Source: Nilaparvata lugens
Lineage: Eukaryota; Arthropoda; Insecta; Hemiptera; Delphacidae
Direction: 5' to 3'
Assembly (NCBI RefSeq): GCF_014356525.2
Contig: NC_052508.1
Span: 41,162,613-41,226,612, forward strand
Length of the DNA: 64,000 nucleotides
Part shown: in pieces, positions 35,393 through 47,034 of the stretch
Numbering within the stretch: the first letter of the stretch is position 1
Layout: each line of letters opens with the position of its first letter
Notes under the pieces: model-generated
Database searches by the model: none
What the model saw: the letters and a program-made list of their open reading frames with translations, nothing else
Told to the model about the DNA's origin: nothing
Position numbers and translations under genes: made by a program

Positions 35393-35928
35393 CCGCCGTA
35401 CATGTATGAAACTTCAGAGTTTGTGGGAGTGTGGTTCATTATACTAATGTGTGTCAAGTGTAAATTAAAAAATGATGAATAATATGCAGAGGGTATTTTA
35501 TAAGGACACAAGGAGGATTTACTGCGGAACAGTTGTGTGCAATGTGCTTGGATATCAATTATCAAGGTATTTATTACTTAAGTTTTTATAATACCCTAGC
35601 GCTCATGTATTGGAATGTCGATTCCTGACAAGCTTACAGACTGTGGCTTATACTGTTCTCCAACCGGCTTATATATAAAATATTTATGACTAGACAAATT
35701 TCAGCAGTTTAGGCCCATAAAATGATATAGCTCTCTAAAATATAGTTTCCTCAATAATAATAAAAATTTTATAAAATAATTTCTTCTTGTTTAAAGCTAT
35801 TGTTTCCCAATAAGGTAGTTTTGTTACTTGCCTGTATTCCCCAATACACTCTTACTATCTATTATCCATCCACAACGAATCTCATTAACAGCAATATACA
35901 GTCTTAATGAGCTCTGTTCTCATCATCA

Positions 35929-35948
35929 GTCCCACGTTAAATGCGACA
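35929..35948 (-). promoter_or_regulatory. Degenerate primer-binding site (X element)
   Basis: The minus strand reads TGTCGCATTTAACGTGGGAC six bases after the LTR terminus GTCAGA. It resembles the tRNA-Lys site of Y but with several changes and two extra bases. The spacing of six is the same as in Y. Confidence 0.45.
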
Positions 35949-35954
35949 TGTCTC

Positions 35955-36123
35955 TCTGACATTATTTTTTTAATGAATAACGATTTGCTTCAGCTTGGCG
36001 TCAATCAGTAGAGCATGAGAATTAAATATTATAGAATCTGGTCGTGATTTTCTAGGATACAATTTCACTAAAATCTTAATAGGCTCATGCAGAAACTCTT
36101 GCAATAATTTAATACTGATTATT

Positions 36124-36166
<43 letters not shown>
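35955..36166 (-). repeat. X element 5' LTR, last part
   Basis: It aligns with 27207-27410, including the (TA)n run (36130-36166 here). It is the piece that would follow 47035 on the element strand. It is next to a primer-site-like sequence and the X gag. Confidence 0.82.
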
Positions 36167-36168
<2 letters not shown>

Positions 36169-36363
36169 ACGTTTTTGTGCCTGTTGTGGGTCCAGTAAAA
36201 TTTAAACTCTTATGTAGTTCCCCGGGACCCCCCATTTTAATTTGATCAGATAGTCACAAAATGAAACTATTATGTTATACCTGAAGAACTTGACTTGCTG
36301 AATGGTTATATTCCACTCAATTTATGATATATTCATCCATAATTAATCTAGATCCTTGTAAAG

Positions 36364-36615
36364 TTATTCACCTCATGATGGTCCTTTCTAACCTCCAAAG
36401 TGCTTATATAATTCTGCTATATAAAATCTACTCCTATGTTGGGTCTTGAGTGATTTGGCGCCAACATTATAGTTGCATGCAAATTTTACTCCTCAAGAAG
36501 GTCCTTCAATATTATAATTGCTGCATGAAATGTGCTCCTATGTTTGGTCCGCTGAGCTGTGTTGCCAATTCTCATATAGTAAATAAATTTCACTCCTCAT
36601 GAAGGTCCATCAAAC
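36364..36615. repeat. 103-bp imperfect tandem repeat
   Basis: CTACTCCTATGTTGGGTCTTGAG (36431) recurs as GTGCTCCTATGTTTGGTCCGCTGAG 103 bp later, and TTACTCCTCAAGAAGGTCC recurs as TCACTCCTCATGAAGGTCC at the same spacing. A weaker third version lies upstream (CACCTCATGATGGTCC). Confidence 0.75.
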
Positions 36616-36929
36616 GTTGCCATACTTCGTATTTGTAATAATGATTCGAGATTTGTTTGAATCAACCAGCGACCGGCTCCATGAACTTGTATTGCACATA
36701 ACTCAAAACATTTTGTAGAGCATTGTCAATAAACTAAGATTTTCATGCTGTCAGAATATGTAAAGGGAAAAAATTGTACAAGCACCGTTTTTTTATGCAT
36801 TTAAAGTTGATTTATTTATTTATTTGAGGTTGCATAATAAGTCAAGCATGCTCAATAAATGTAGAAATCTAGGAGATTACCCTGAAAACCCCAATGAGCT
36901 GTATCAGTTGAAAGGGAATTACCGAATTA

Positions 36930-37082
36930 AGAGCCATTTGCACAGTCAAAGCTTAAACTGAATTTAATCAGCTGGTGGCTTAAACTCAAAATGTAACACA
37001 TTATAACAAACGAGACTTGATATGGATTTAATCCAGTTTAAGATGGAATTTTCGTTTAAACTGTCACTGTGCAAATGGCCCT
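36930..37082. mobile_element. 153-bp MITE, TA target site
   Basis: The inverted ends AGAGCCATTTGCACAGT and AGGGCCATTTGCACAGT (complement of the right end) continue with shared TTAAACTG/ATTTAATC blocks. TA occurs on both sides (36928-36929, 37083-37084), so it is Tc1/mariner-like by target. Confidence 0.85.
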
Positions 37083-38539
37083 TAGAGAGACAATAACAAC
37101 TATAGAACAAGTACAGTTTTCACGAAATGAAATTTTTCAAGTTCAAGATGACAGACAAAAAGCATTACATTAGGGAATTTTTGGGGATACAAGGCATGTG
37201 TTCAGGAGCTGCAAGCTTCAGTGGGTGGCAAGGTCGGTGGATGCTAATGGTGTGAGCGACCATAAAGGTTTTAAACATCCCTTCTCTTGAGAATATAAAA
37301 AATGGGCTGTTAATATAAAAGAATTTGACTTTTGGGTATCTATCAATCATTGGAAATTAAAAAAAATGTTTTTGACTTTCTCATCAGAAATTAACCACAC
37401 TTATCTTAAGGTATGAACATCTGAATAAAATTGGGGAATGGTCGTGAAATTCAAACTTATTTGCTGGAATAATATCAAGGTTTCGATTGTTAAAACTGAA
37501 TGAAGACTTTTGGGCAGCATGCCAGGTCTTTGAATGAATTTTAATCACAATACCGTCTTTACCGAACACTGCCTATTGTTATATTGATTTTAGAATTATT
37601 TTGTGTATCAATAAATTCAGTTTATTGCAGTGACATACACAAGAAAGTACAATAATGAAGGACTACTGGAATCATTAAAACAAACTGTTACTACATTTAC
37701 ATTATAATGAGCAATGTACTCCAACATCTTCCAAGTATGACAATTATTCCTTATAGAATATTAGTGAGTCTAACTCCAATCTCTAGAATATTATCAAATT
37801 ATCTGATATTAATTGATTTGTATACGAAGTATTCATCCATAGAAGTGTAGGTTCATTCCTTAACACAAGGTGGGTCTTTTGTTTAAATCTCTACAATTCG
37901 TGTTGGTCTGTTCAATGGTAAGAATATACTCAAGTATGTAATTTATATAATGTATATATTTATTAATTTATATATGTAATGTATGTATTTATGTAATAGA
38001 AATCTTAATTACTGCATCACTGTATATTATATAAATTGTACCTGATTGGATAAAGATATGAAGAAACATTTGAAAAATATGATTCCAAGCTCAGAAATGC
38101 TAAAAATGCATTCATTTTTCCATAGAATAAAATGAGAACTCAAAGTTCAGCTGAATGTCTGGTAGGGAATACGGATATTACTCTATTTTTATTCTTAACC
38201 AGCATCACATTTGAAAATTCTTATAACTTTGTTAAATTTGGACAGATTGATTTAAAAATTTAGAAGAATCTCAAATATATGAAAAAAACGTTCACGACTT
38301 TTTGTAGAATTTTCCCATGACTCCTTCACCTTCCTAAGCCGAAAAAACATAATTATTATGAGAGTTGTGACGCTAGGCAGAAATTTTCAAAAGTCGCGCT
38401 TCGTTCAGCTGTCGCCCGCCAAGGAACTGAATTGGATAACTTTTCCCGCGTAACAACGCTATTGGGTAGTTGAACTTGAACCGGCAAGTTCAAACGATAT
38501 GCATTCATTTTATCTCTCTATAAAAGTGGAAGCTGTAGA

Positions 38540-41345
38540 TAACACCAAGTTACTTGGAATACAAGGTACTGGCCACGTGCATCTCGATCTTTTAATGATC
38601 AGAGTCGGATGATCAGTGTGACATCATTGGTACTCTAAATATCTATTCTTCCTATATTTCCAATGTTAAATTTAGCAGCTTTGTAAGTCTTTTTCTCAAA
38701 AAGTAAATAACTTTCAAGTCCCATCGACATCTCCTACGACTCATACAATATTTATCTTTAATTTTTTTTAGAAATTCAATACTTTTGGACGACTGGATCT
38801 TTCAGAATGATTGATTTTGTAAGAGCCTACATCGAATACCTGTTGCTCTCTTATTGAAAATTAACATGCTTTTCCTGGCTCTTTTGTAATTCAATTACTC
38901 AATGCTAATGAATTCGATAAATCGATCATTGAATAAGGTATTAAAAACATGAAACATTGATTGTACTATTATTTCTTTCACAATCCTTTATCTTGTCTGT
39001 GTACTGTATATCATATGTAGAATCAATAGAACTTCTTGCCTAATCCCTTAGGAGGAACTCTTTTTTCAGGAAAATTATGGCTTTCACATACTTGATGAGG
39101 AAATAGTTTTCTGGTTGAATCTTTCTAATTGAAAACTATAACAAAAAATATAAGGGCGAATATTATATTAAAGCATGGATTGCGCGTGAGGAATTCTCAA
39201 TAATTGTATTGAATACTTGATCTCGTATTCTGAAACACATATTTCTAATTTAATTATTTGTAAGAGGAATTCTCAATTGGTACTTATTGTAGAACTCTCA
39301 TTCTTTATTTATTTGTGAAAGGGAAAATCAACTCTTCATGATTCAATAATAATGAATTTAATGAAAATGAATCATACATTGAAAAGTATGCGTATGAATA
39401 TGAATTCATACTATAAGTATCCTACAATATATTCCTTCTAATAAACTTGATAATTCTATAAGGCAAGTGATCGGTTGAATTCCTGTTTGAAAGAATAGAA
39501 AGGATGACAATCTCTTTAATCAACTCGGAGGGCATTTCAATTCTAGAAATTGAACTCTCATAAACTTAAAACAGGATAATGTGCGTGGTAAATTCCAATT
39601 ATTTTCAATCTCCACATTATTTTCCTATACCGGAAAGATAATATAGTTGGGCATATTTTAAGATATTTTTTCAAATAGCAAATTATTCAGTTTATAATGC
39701 ATTTATGAATGTGAGTGTTATACTATCACCCCATACTTCCTTTTGTTCCATATATTGGGGCTTTCTACCACATAGAGTGTAAGTGATGTATATGTGATAA
39801 AAATTATGTTACTAGATTGTGCCTTGGTCACTGAGTGTAAATAATTTTGAAACCAATAAAGTTCTTTATCGAAAATTAAATTGGAATTTAATTGTTGATC
39901 AATCCAATTGATTGGTAATAACAAACGAAATCATCAAATATCATAATATATCATAAGGGAGGAAAGTGGTGCGCTTATCATCTTCATCCGTTGATCATCC
40001 ACATTCTCCTTTCAAATCACTGATGGAATGCCCTGCACTAACAACCTTTATTCTCTGCAACCGCTCTTGATTTTACTTTTATCTAATTAATATTAGCTTC
40101 TCCTTTATATGTCTTCTGCATTGAGATTGGTATTAGAATCAATTTTGAAAGGATAGATATTGGTTGAGTTTGCAGAAGAATATCACAATGAACAAAGGAA
40201 ACAGCTCGAATGTGTACAACGTAATAAATAACGAGAAAGCTCGAAATAACTATAAAGTATTCAAGCCAAGCCTAATTATTATGCTGATAAAAACAGTGAT
40301 TGAAGAAGTATAGGTCTATATTATCACTCAAAGTATTACTAGGAGAAATAGGCTACATTCAGTACCTTTTTTCAACTTTATAATTGTTGGGGTATTAAAA
40401 CTTTGAATAGAAAACCTCCAGTAGAAAACCTTTGAAGCCATTCATCTTTTCAAATGTTGACAAATAAAATCTATTCATTCATTCTACGAGTATCCCTTCT
40501 CGTAGTAACAAATGAGAGTTCTCTATCTCCAAACCGGTATGCCCTTACATTATCGAGAATTCTGGAAGATCTAGGAGTTCAAAGGTGATGAATTTCTAAA
40601 AAAATTGAAGATAAATATTGTATAAATCGTAGGAGATGTCGATGGGACTTGAAAGTTATATACTTTTTAGAAAAAGACTTACAAAGCTGCTCAAGAAAAA
40701 AGATAAATATTGTATGTGACCGTAACACACAACTATCACCTGGTTAAGTATGTGTATATGTGTATATCATTTTTTTCCTGAATTAAGAGTGCACTCCTAA
40801 AGGATTAAAGATGTTGAACCGGCAAGATGTTCTACTGATTCTATGTAATATACAGACAAGATATGAAGGATGTTGAGAGAAATAATATTATACTCTAATT
40901 AATGTTTCCACGTTTTTAATTCCTTATTCAATGATCGCTTTATCAAATTGATCAGCATTGAGTAATTGAATTACAAAAGAGCCAGGGAAAGCATGTTAAT
41001 TTTCAATAAGAGAGCAACAGTTATTCGATGAGCAGGCTCTTACAAAATCGATCATTCTGAAAGATCCAGCCGTCCAAAAGTATTGAATTTCTAAAAAAAT
41101 TGAAGATAAATTCTTGTATTAATCGTAGGGGATGTCGATGGTACTGGAAAGTTATGTACTTTTTGAGAAAAAGACTTACAAAGTTGCTCAATTTAACATT
41201 GAAAAGATAGGAAGAATATACTTTTAGAGCACCAATGACGTCACACCGACCAGCTGGTTTGGATTTGTCAACGCGCATCTTTTCGTGGCCAGTATCTTGT
41301 ATTCTGTATACCTTGTATTTTGTATACCAGTACCTTGTAGGTACA
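38540..41345. repeat. Large inverted repeat (foldback-like), arms about 400 bp
   Basis: The left arm 38555-38962 and the right arm 40899-41310 are inverted copies of one another, with markers GTGTGACATCATTGGT/ACCAATGACGTCACAC, CTTTGTAAGTCTTTTTCTCAAAAAGTA and TTTTGGACGACTGGATC. The outer ends face away from a 1.9-kb centre with no recognised gene. A third partial copy (about 40585-40720) has the same orientation as the right arm. Confidence 0.85.
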
Positions 41346-41461
41346 TTGGATAACACCTACTTTTTTCCCAACTTTTCTTTTTCTTCTGCTTCTCCTTCTT
41401 TGTCATCTTGTTCTTCTTTTTCTCCAAATTAGAGAATTCTTAATATTTGTCCTTTCATATT

Positions 41462-42002
41462 GAGTGATAGCTCATTTTACTCAGCTCTTCAAGGCGGTTT
41501 CAATGCATATTTCGGTTGCCTGACAAAACCTCACTAGTACCTCTAACCTCACCAGATAGGCTATGTATATTTTAATGAATTGCACTGTTGACTTATTTAT
41601 TACACTGTTGAAGTATTTTTGGAGCAATCCCATTCCAAAAAGTTGAGTTTATAATCATTTCATTAAAATACACATGTCTGGTGAGGTTGGTCGTGGCGAA
41701 GGCATGCGTTAGGGTTAGGTAAGGTTCAATCAGGTAACCGATATGCATTGAACCCACCTTGAAGAGCTGAGTAAAATGAACAAATAATTAAATGAATGTT
41801 TATTTCCCAAAAAAAAAACAAAACTACAAGATCAATTACACAACATATTAGATAAATTACAATAAATTACATACAAAACCTAGTTAGTTACAAAAATAAT
41901 TTATAATGTGTCCTCTATTCTACTTGTTTAGTTTTTTCTGTGTGGAAATTGACCTACTCCACTATGGCATACCATGTTCTAGAGTAAAATGAGCTATCAC
42001 TC
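41462..42002. mobile_element. MITE with long inverted arms, interrupted by a LINE tail
   Basis: The ends are a perfect 21-bp inverted pair (GAGTGATAGCTCATTTTACTC at 41462-41482 and its complement at 41982-42002). The arms continue inward with AGCTCTTCAAGG... The right arm is split by 202 bp (41780-41981) flanked by an 11-bp duplication GAGTAAAATGA (41769-41779, 41982-41992). Confidence 0.88.
41780..41981 (-). mobile_element. 5'-truncated LINE 3' end (202 bp)
   Basis: It is flanked by 11-bp duplications. The minus strand ends GGGAAATAAACATTCATTTAATTATTTGT, with an AATAAA signal followed by an AT-rich tail, similar in style to the tail of the ORF1-only LINE. It is short, non-coding and typical of a dead-on-arrival insertion. 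Confidence 0.7.
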
Positions 42003-43308
42003 GAATTGATAAGATAAATGATATTGAAAATTATTCTCAAATTTGGGACCCCACATCTTTTTGGACAAAAAAAAAATTAATAAGCTCAATAGCTACCATA
42101 CATAACTTGTAGGTTCCGAATATAATAAAAGAGAAAATTCCGATCTACCTGTACAGACAATAGGGATGTCATAATTCCAAGTTCCAACACAAACGGCAAG
42201 TTGCACAAAAGAAAATGTAATTTAATTAACATAAGATGACGTCATCATACAGAGCTGAACAGGGAAGTGGCTGCAGTGGCTCCATTAAAGACGTCATCTC
42301 ATGGTTTGATTTTCTTTTATACAACTGGCTGATAGAATTTAAATTTTTGGTTCTCCGTTCCTTGCGATGTCTGTAAGGATTCTTCCAATAGGCATGATTG
42401 CAGTATTTTCTTTCGATTGAATTTATTGATAATACATAATTTTCCAAGCTGATAGGCTGAGTGCAATTGATTTGTTGATGCACTTCATAGATTCAATTTA
42501 TGATTTTTAAAGTGACATTGGAATTTTTTTCATTGATTTTTATTGTTAGCTTCATTAGTAATTTTGGAAGCTATTCTTCCAATAAGCTAGATTTCTTGTT
42601 TCAGGATTTGTTTAAATGTATAATTCATAGCTTTTCAAGTTTGATTAATTGTTTCCATCTATTTCAATTAAACTAATCTTTCTCGAAGAAAGAGATCATC
42701 ACACTAAATGACACATTATTTTAATTTAGTCTTTGGAAAAAACAACAGCTGAAATACTTTTTTGATACGTATCATCGTTTTTCAATAAAGCATTCAAAGC
42801 TGCAATTTTCAAAAAAAGTTGTTCACAATAAGAAGGTTAGAACCAAAGAAGAGGTAGAGTTTGTAATCTAATAATATTGTATGTGCTAGAACCCACTACA
42901 ATGTGCATTTTCCACAATTGTTTCACATGTATTTTCATGTGATTTTCTAGAAAGTGAATATAAGATACTGTAGCTATTCTCTATCTATGAAATTGTTTAT
43001 ATTGAATATAACAGGAATTATTAGAAAATAAATGAAATAATAAACAGGAATAAATTGTGGAAGTAAAAAAAATACTGAAATTCAAAAACCATTTTCAATT
43101 TCAAATTATTATGGGGGTTATTCATTCACTCTTCCATGTGTTATAAGTTAATTTATTATAAGTGATAAATTTAATTAATGCAGAAAGTATTTGTTCAATT
43201 CTCTCATTACTCACAAAGCTGTAGGAAACTAGAATACAAACAAAAAATAAATATGAAATCCACTTTCAAAAATGAGCAAGCCTTTTTTTGTTCACAATCT
43301 TGAAAGAA
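42003..43308. other. Unrecognised AT-rich sequence
   Basis: No gene, RNA or repeat copy was found. One 85-residue minus-strand frame (42226-42483) overlaps the start of this stretch and has no domain. Confidence 0.5.
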
Positions 43309-46300
43309 TAAGAATAAGAATCTTTATTATCATAGACATTGTTAACAATGCATTGATAAATGTCAAAAATAGGTACTAGATATTACATAATACAATAATT
43401 AGTATATACAAATAATATTAGCCTACAAATATTTGGTCCAGTCAATTACATGAAATTCTTGGATGTTATATAAACTTTCAGCTTTCAGTACAGTTTTCAA
43501 TTTCCTTTTGAAGAGTGTAAGAGGCAGTGCCTTAATTTCTAGTGGTAATGAATTGTACAGTTTAACAGATGTGTACAGAAGATTTTTTTGTGAAGTTGTG
43601 AACCTGAACTGTTGAACTCTGATATTATTCCTATTTCTGGTTTCATTTCCATGAAAGTCACTATTTAATTTTTAAAAAAATCCAGATTACTATGTACTTA
43701 ACTAACAATAAATAATACATACAAAGAATAGACAGTTAATATTCCCAAATTTGTGAAAAAGGTCTACAGTGGGTCCTCATATCAACATTACAAATCAATC
43801 TAATTGCTTTCTTTTGGAGTATAAATATTTTTGAGACATGAGTACTAGAGCCCTATAATAGTATACCATAGGACAGTAAACTTTGTATTTGAGAAAAATA
43901 CACATTTAATAATATATTAATATCTACAGTTAACTTTAACCTTCTCAGCAAGTAGAGTACCTACCTTAGCTATTTTTTTCACTAATTAACTCTGCATGCC
44001 AATTAAGTTTGGGATCAAGAACAATACCTGGAAATTTTAAAAGTTCAGTTCCTACTTCATTGTTTGAATTTCTATTATAGGTGAACATAATTACTAGCAC
44101 AACAATCATTAAGGAGTAGAGAGCTATCAACTAGACAATTTTGTACACCTGCTTCGGATTTACAACTAACTTTGAGACCAAAATCATCAGTAAAGAGAAA
44201 TCCTGCTTTATCAGTGCCTTCTATATTACAAATTATGTTGTTAATATATTTATATATTAGGGAGTATTGATCCAAGTATGGAGCCTAGAGGGACCCCATA
44301 ATGAACCTTTCTGCCCTTAGAGAATTGACCATCTTTGTAAACAAACTGGTTGCGGTCCTTTAAATAGATTGATTTTGAATTGCAGTTATAATAAGAAAAT
44401 TTTTCAAAAAGTATGTTATGCTTAACAGTATTGAAAGCTTTAGACATGTCATATGACCTAAAACTAACAGATAGACCCTTCTCCAAATAATCAACAACAC
44501 TATTAATTCACTAAACTTGTTACTGCATTGCTAGTATTTCTACATGGCCTGAAGCCAAATTGTTTTTTAGTAAAAATACCAAAGTTTTCAAAATTATTTG
44601 AGATCTGTTCTTGCATTATGGCCTCAAATACTTTGGATATCACAGGTACAATTGTTATTGGCCTGAAATAAGGCCTGATTATATTGGCCTGAAGTTTTTC
44701 TTATCACCTTTTTTATGTAGCCTACAGGTATTACCCTAACGTTTTTCAATACACTTGGAAAAATGCCCTTGTATACTAAACAATAATTTAAAAGGTAACT
44801 CAAAACTTCACTTATTTATGGGGCAGATATTTTTAAGACCTTAGAATTAATACCATATATATCTAAAAAACTTGAATTAGGTACTAAGACTATACTTATT
44901 TTCTGGTACACATAATCTGCAGTAACAGGTTGGAAACAAAATGGTACATTAGGCCTATTGCACTTATTGATGTAGTGAGAGCTGAGATGTTCACTAACTG
45001 GCACATTTTCACTGATTTCCTCAACTTTTTCGATGAAAAAGTTGTTAAATGAATCAGCGTTGTTATCATAATGTGAATCAATAGCTTCATTGTTGACATT
45101 TGTAAAAATCTTAACTACCTTCCATGCAGCTTGAGTTTTATTTTTTGAGTGCTCTATTTTGTTGTTGAAATAATTTTTTTTTGCATTCTTAATAGCAATT
45201 CTATACTCTTTCTTACAGCTTTTATATTTATCTCTAAACTGATTAGTCTTAAAAAATTCAGTGAGCTATAATATTCATCACAACTATGTTTGAGTTTCAT
45301 TAAATCAGCAGTATACCATCCATCATCCAGCTTAGGCTTACTAACTTTGAAACCTCTAAGAGGATAAGCAGCATTAACAGCTGACATATACAAATCAAAA
45401 AACTTCTTAAACTTATCATTAGCATCATTAAGCAAATACACCACACTCCAGTGTATGATACTAATATTAGCCTAACAAATAAATAAGTGTTCTGATCATT
45501 AACTAACCTAACTAGCTTTTTGTTTACACTAGAAAAACTTTGAGAGTCATTTTTCACATTTATTATAGATTTAAATAGTAGGGCATGATGATCTGACAGT
45601 AGATGTGTAGCCTATTGATAACTCGGGTCACATGTCTGCTATCATGAATATCAGTCACAACATTATCAATACAGTGGCCTTCATTCAGTGTGCCTGGTCT
45701 AGTGATTTCATTTGTAGAAATATGGATACCAAAACATTCAAACAAATTGCAAAGATCTCTATTAAAATTATCATTCACATTAAAGTTGACATTGAAATCA
45801 GCACATAATATTAAATTATAGTTACATTTATAAATGGCACATAATATATCATTAAGACAGGATAGAGAGTTGTTAAAAAAACTAACATCATTATTATAGG
45901 GTCTGTACAATGACAAAACAATTATTTTCTCATTTGGAAGTTCAATTTCAGCAGCTTCACAAACTATTTCTATAGAAAGTTCCTTTACTATGCTTAATTC
46001 TTTGAACTCCAATTTATTAATTAGAAAAATTGCTGCTCCACCATGAATGGAATTTTTTCTTCCATAGAAGGACCCAAGTTCATAGCCAGGTATTGTAAGA
46101 TAGCTACAGTCATTGTTTGTTAACCAGTGTTCACAAACAGTAAAAATTATCTTAGCATTATAGTTATAACATAAGAGGGAAATATATTTTAATTTGTTTG
46201 ATATACCCTGGACATTCAAAAATGTAGTGTTTAGAAAAGCTTCATTAGCTGTTAATTTATCATTAGTCCCAGGCCCAGGATTGATATCGTTTGCATATTA

Positions 46301-46860
46301 ATTCCTAACTTTCGACCTATTAACAGAGTTATTTATATTAAATTACATGGCTGAAGAGGAATGATTTTAGGACTAACTTGACTTTTATGATCTGAATATT
46401 TATTTACACAAACTTTTACTTTTAATTTCTACTTTTGATGTGTCTTATTCTTGATTTCGTTTCAAAATGTTGATAACCTTAAAGCATTACTAAATCTCAT
46501 AAGGAAATAATTGAACAAGAAGCAAGCTAAATAGTACAAGTAATTATAATAATTCAAGTACAAGTTATAATTCTATAACTGACTTACCTTTCAAAGCTGG
46601 ATTCGAAATTTGATCACTGCTTGAATAATCTTTTTGGACATTTTGACACAATCACAACATCACAAAACACAATATCACTTTCACTCTGCAGGTGCAGACA
46701 ACAGACAGCTGACAGACGAGGCCTAGAGAAGAATATTCCATTCACATTCACAACAGAAACGGCGCGAACTTCAATACATAACCTCAAATCAAGTTCAGTC
46801 TGAATAAATGGCGCGAAAGCTCAGACCCACGGGAGTGAACTATAATACTCCATTACACAA
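43309..46860 (-). mobile_element. CR1/jockey-like LINE, inactive
   Basis: On the minus strand it has an endonuclease, a reverse transcriptase and a 3' end with tandem TTCTTA units (AATAAAGATTCTTATTCTTATTC). The 5' side (46580-46860) is GC-richer and non-coding. The exact 5' end is uncertain. No clear target duplication was found. Confidence 0.8.
43480..46300 (-). pseudogene. LINE endonuclease-reverse transcriptase, broken
   Basis: The minus-strand frame begins near 46300 with NPGPGTNDK and the endonuclease start FLNVQGISNKL. It goes on through CEHWL (metal-binding Glu), HGGAAIFL, LYRPYN and CADFNVNFN. The RT has motif A DMSKAFNTVKHN (about 44440), motif B GVPLGSILG (about 44285), and motif C with LFTDD where most elements have FADD (about 44190). 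The C-terminus resembles IQEFHVIDWTKYL near 43440-43480. Frames are interrupted near 45560, 45150, 44815 and 44486. An NPGP motif at the very start recalls the 2A-like DxExNPGP of related LINEs. Confidence 0.82.
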
Positions 46861-47034
46861 ACGCCATATCATGGTAGGTCTGTGGAGCAACTAAAGATGC
46901 TTGGACCAACTTACTCGAACAGACCAACACGAGTTGTACATATTTATACAAACAACCCACTTTGTAATAAGGAATGAACCTATATATATATATATTATAT
47001 ATATATATATATATATAATATATATATATATATA

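Larger units (their letters stand above)
36167..46980. mobile_element. Composite foreign insert in the X 5' LTR
   Basis: It lies between the two TA runs that border the split LTR. It contains a 103-bp tandem repeat, a TA-target MITE, a 2-kb inverted-repeat structure, an interrupted MITE and a LINE. The right end (46918-46980) is an inverted copy of 37850-37913, and each is flanked outside by TA, so 37850-46980 may be one TA-target element and 36167-37849 a separate event. Confidence 0.5.
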
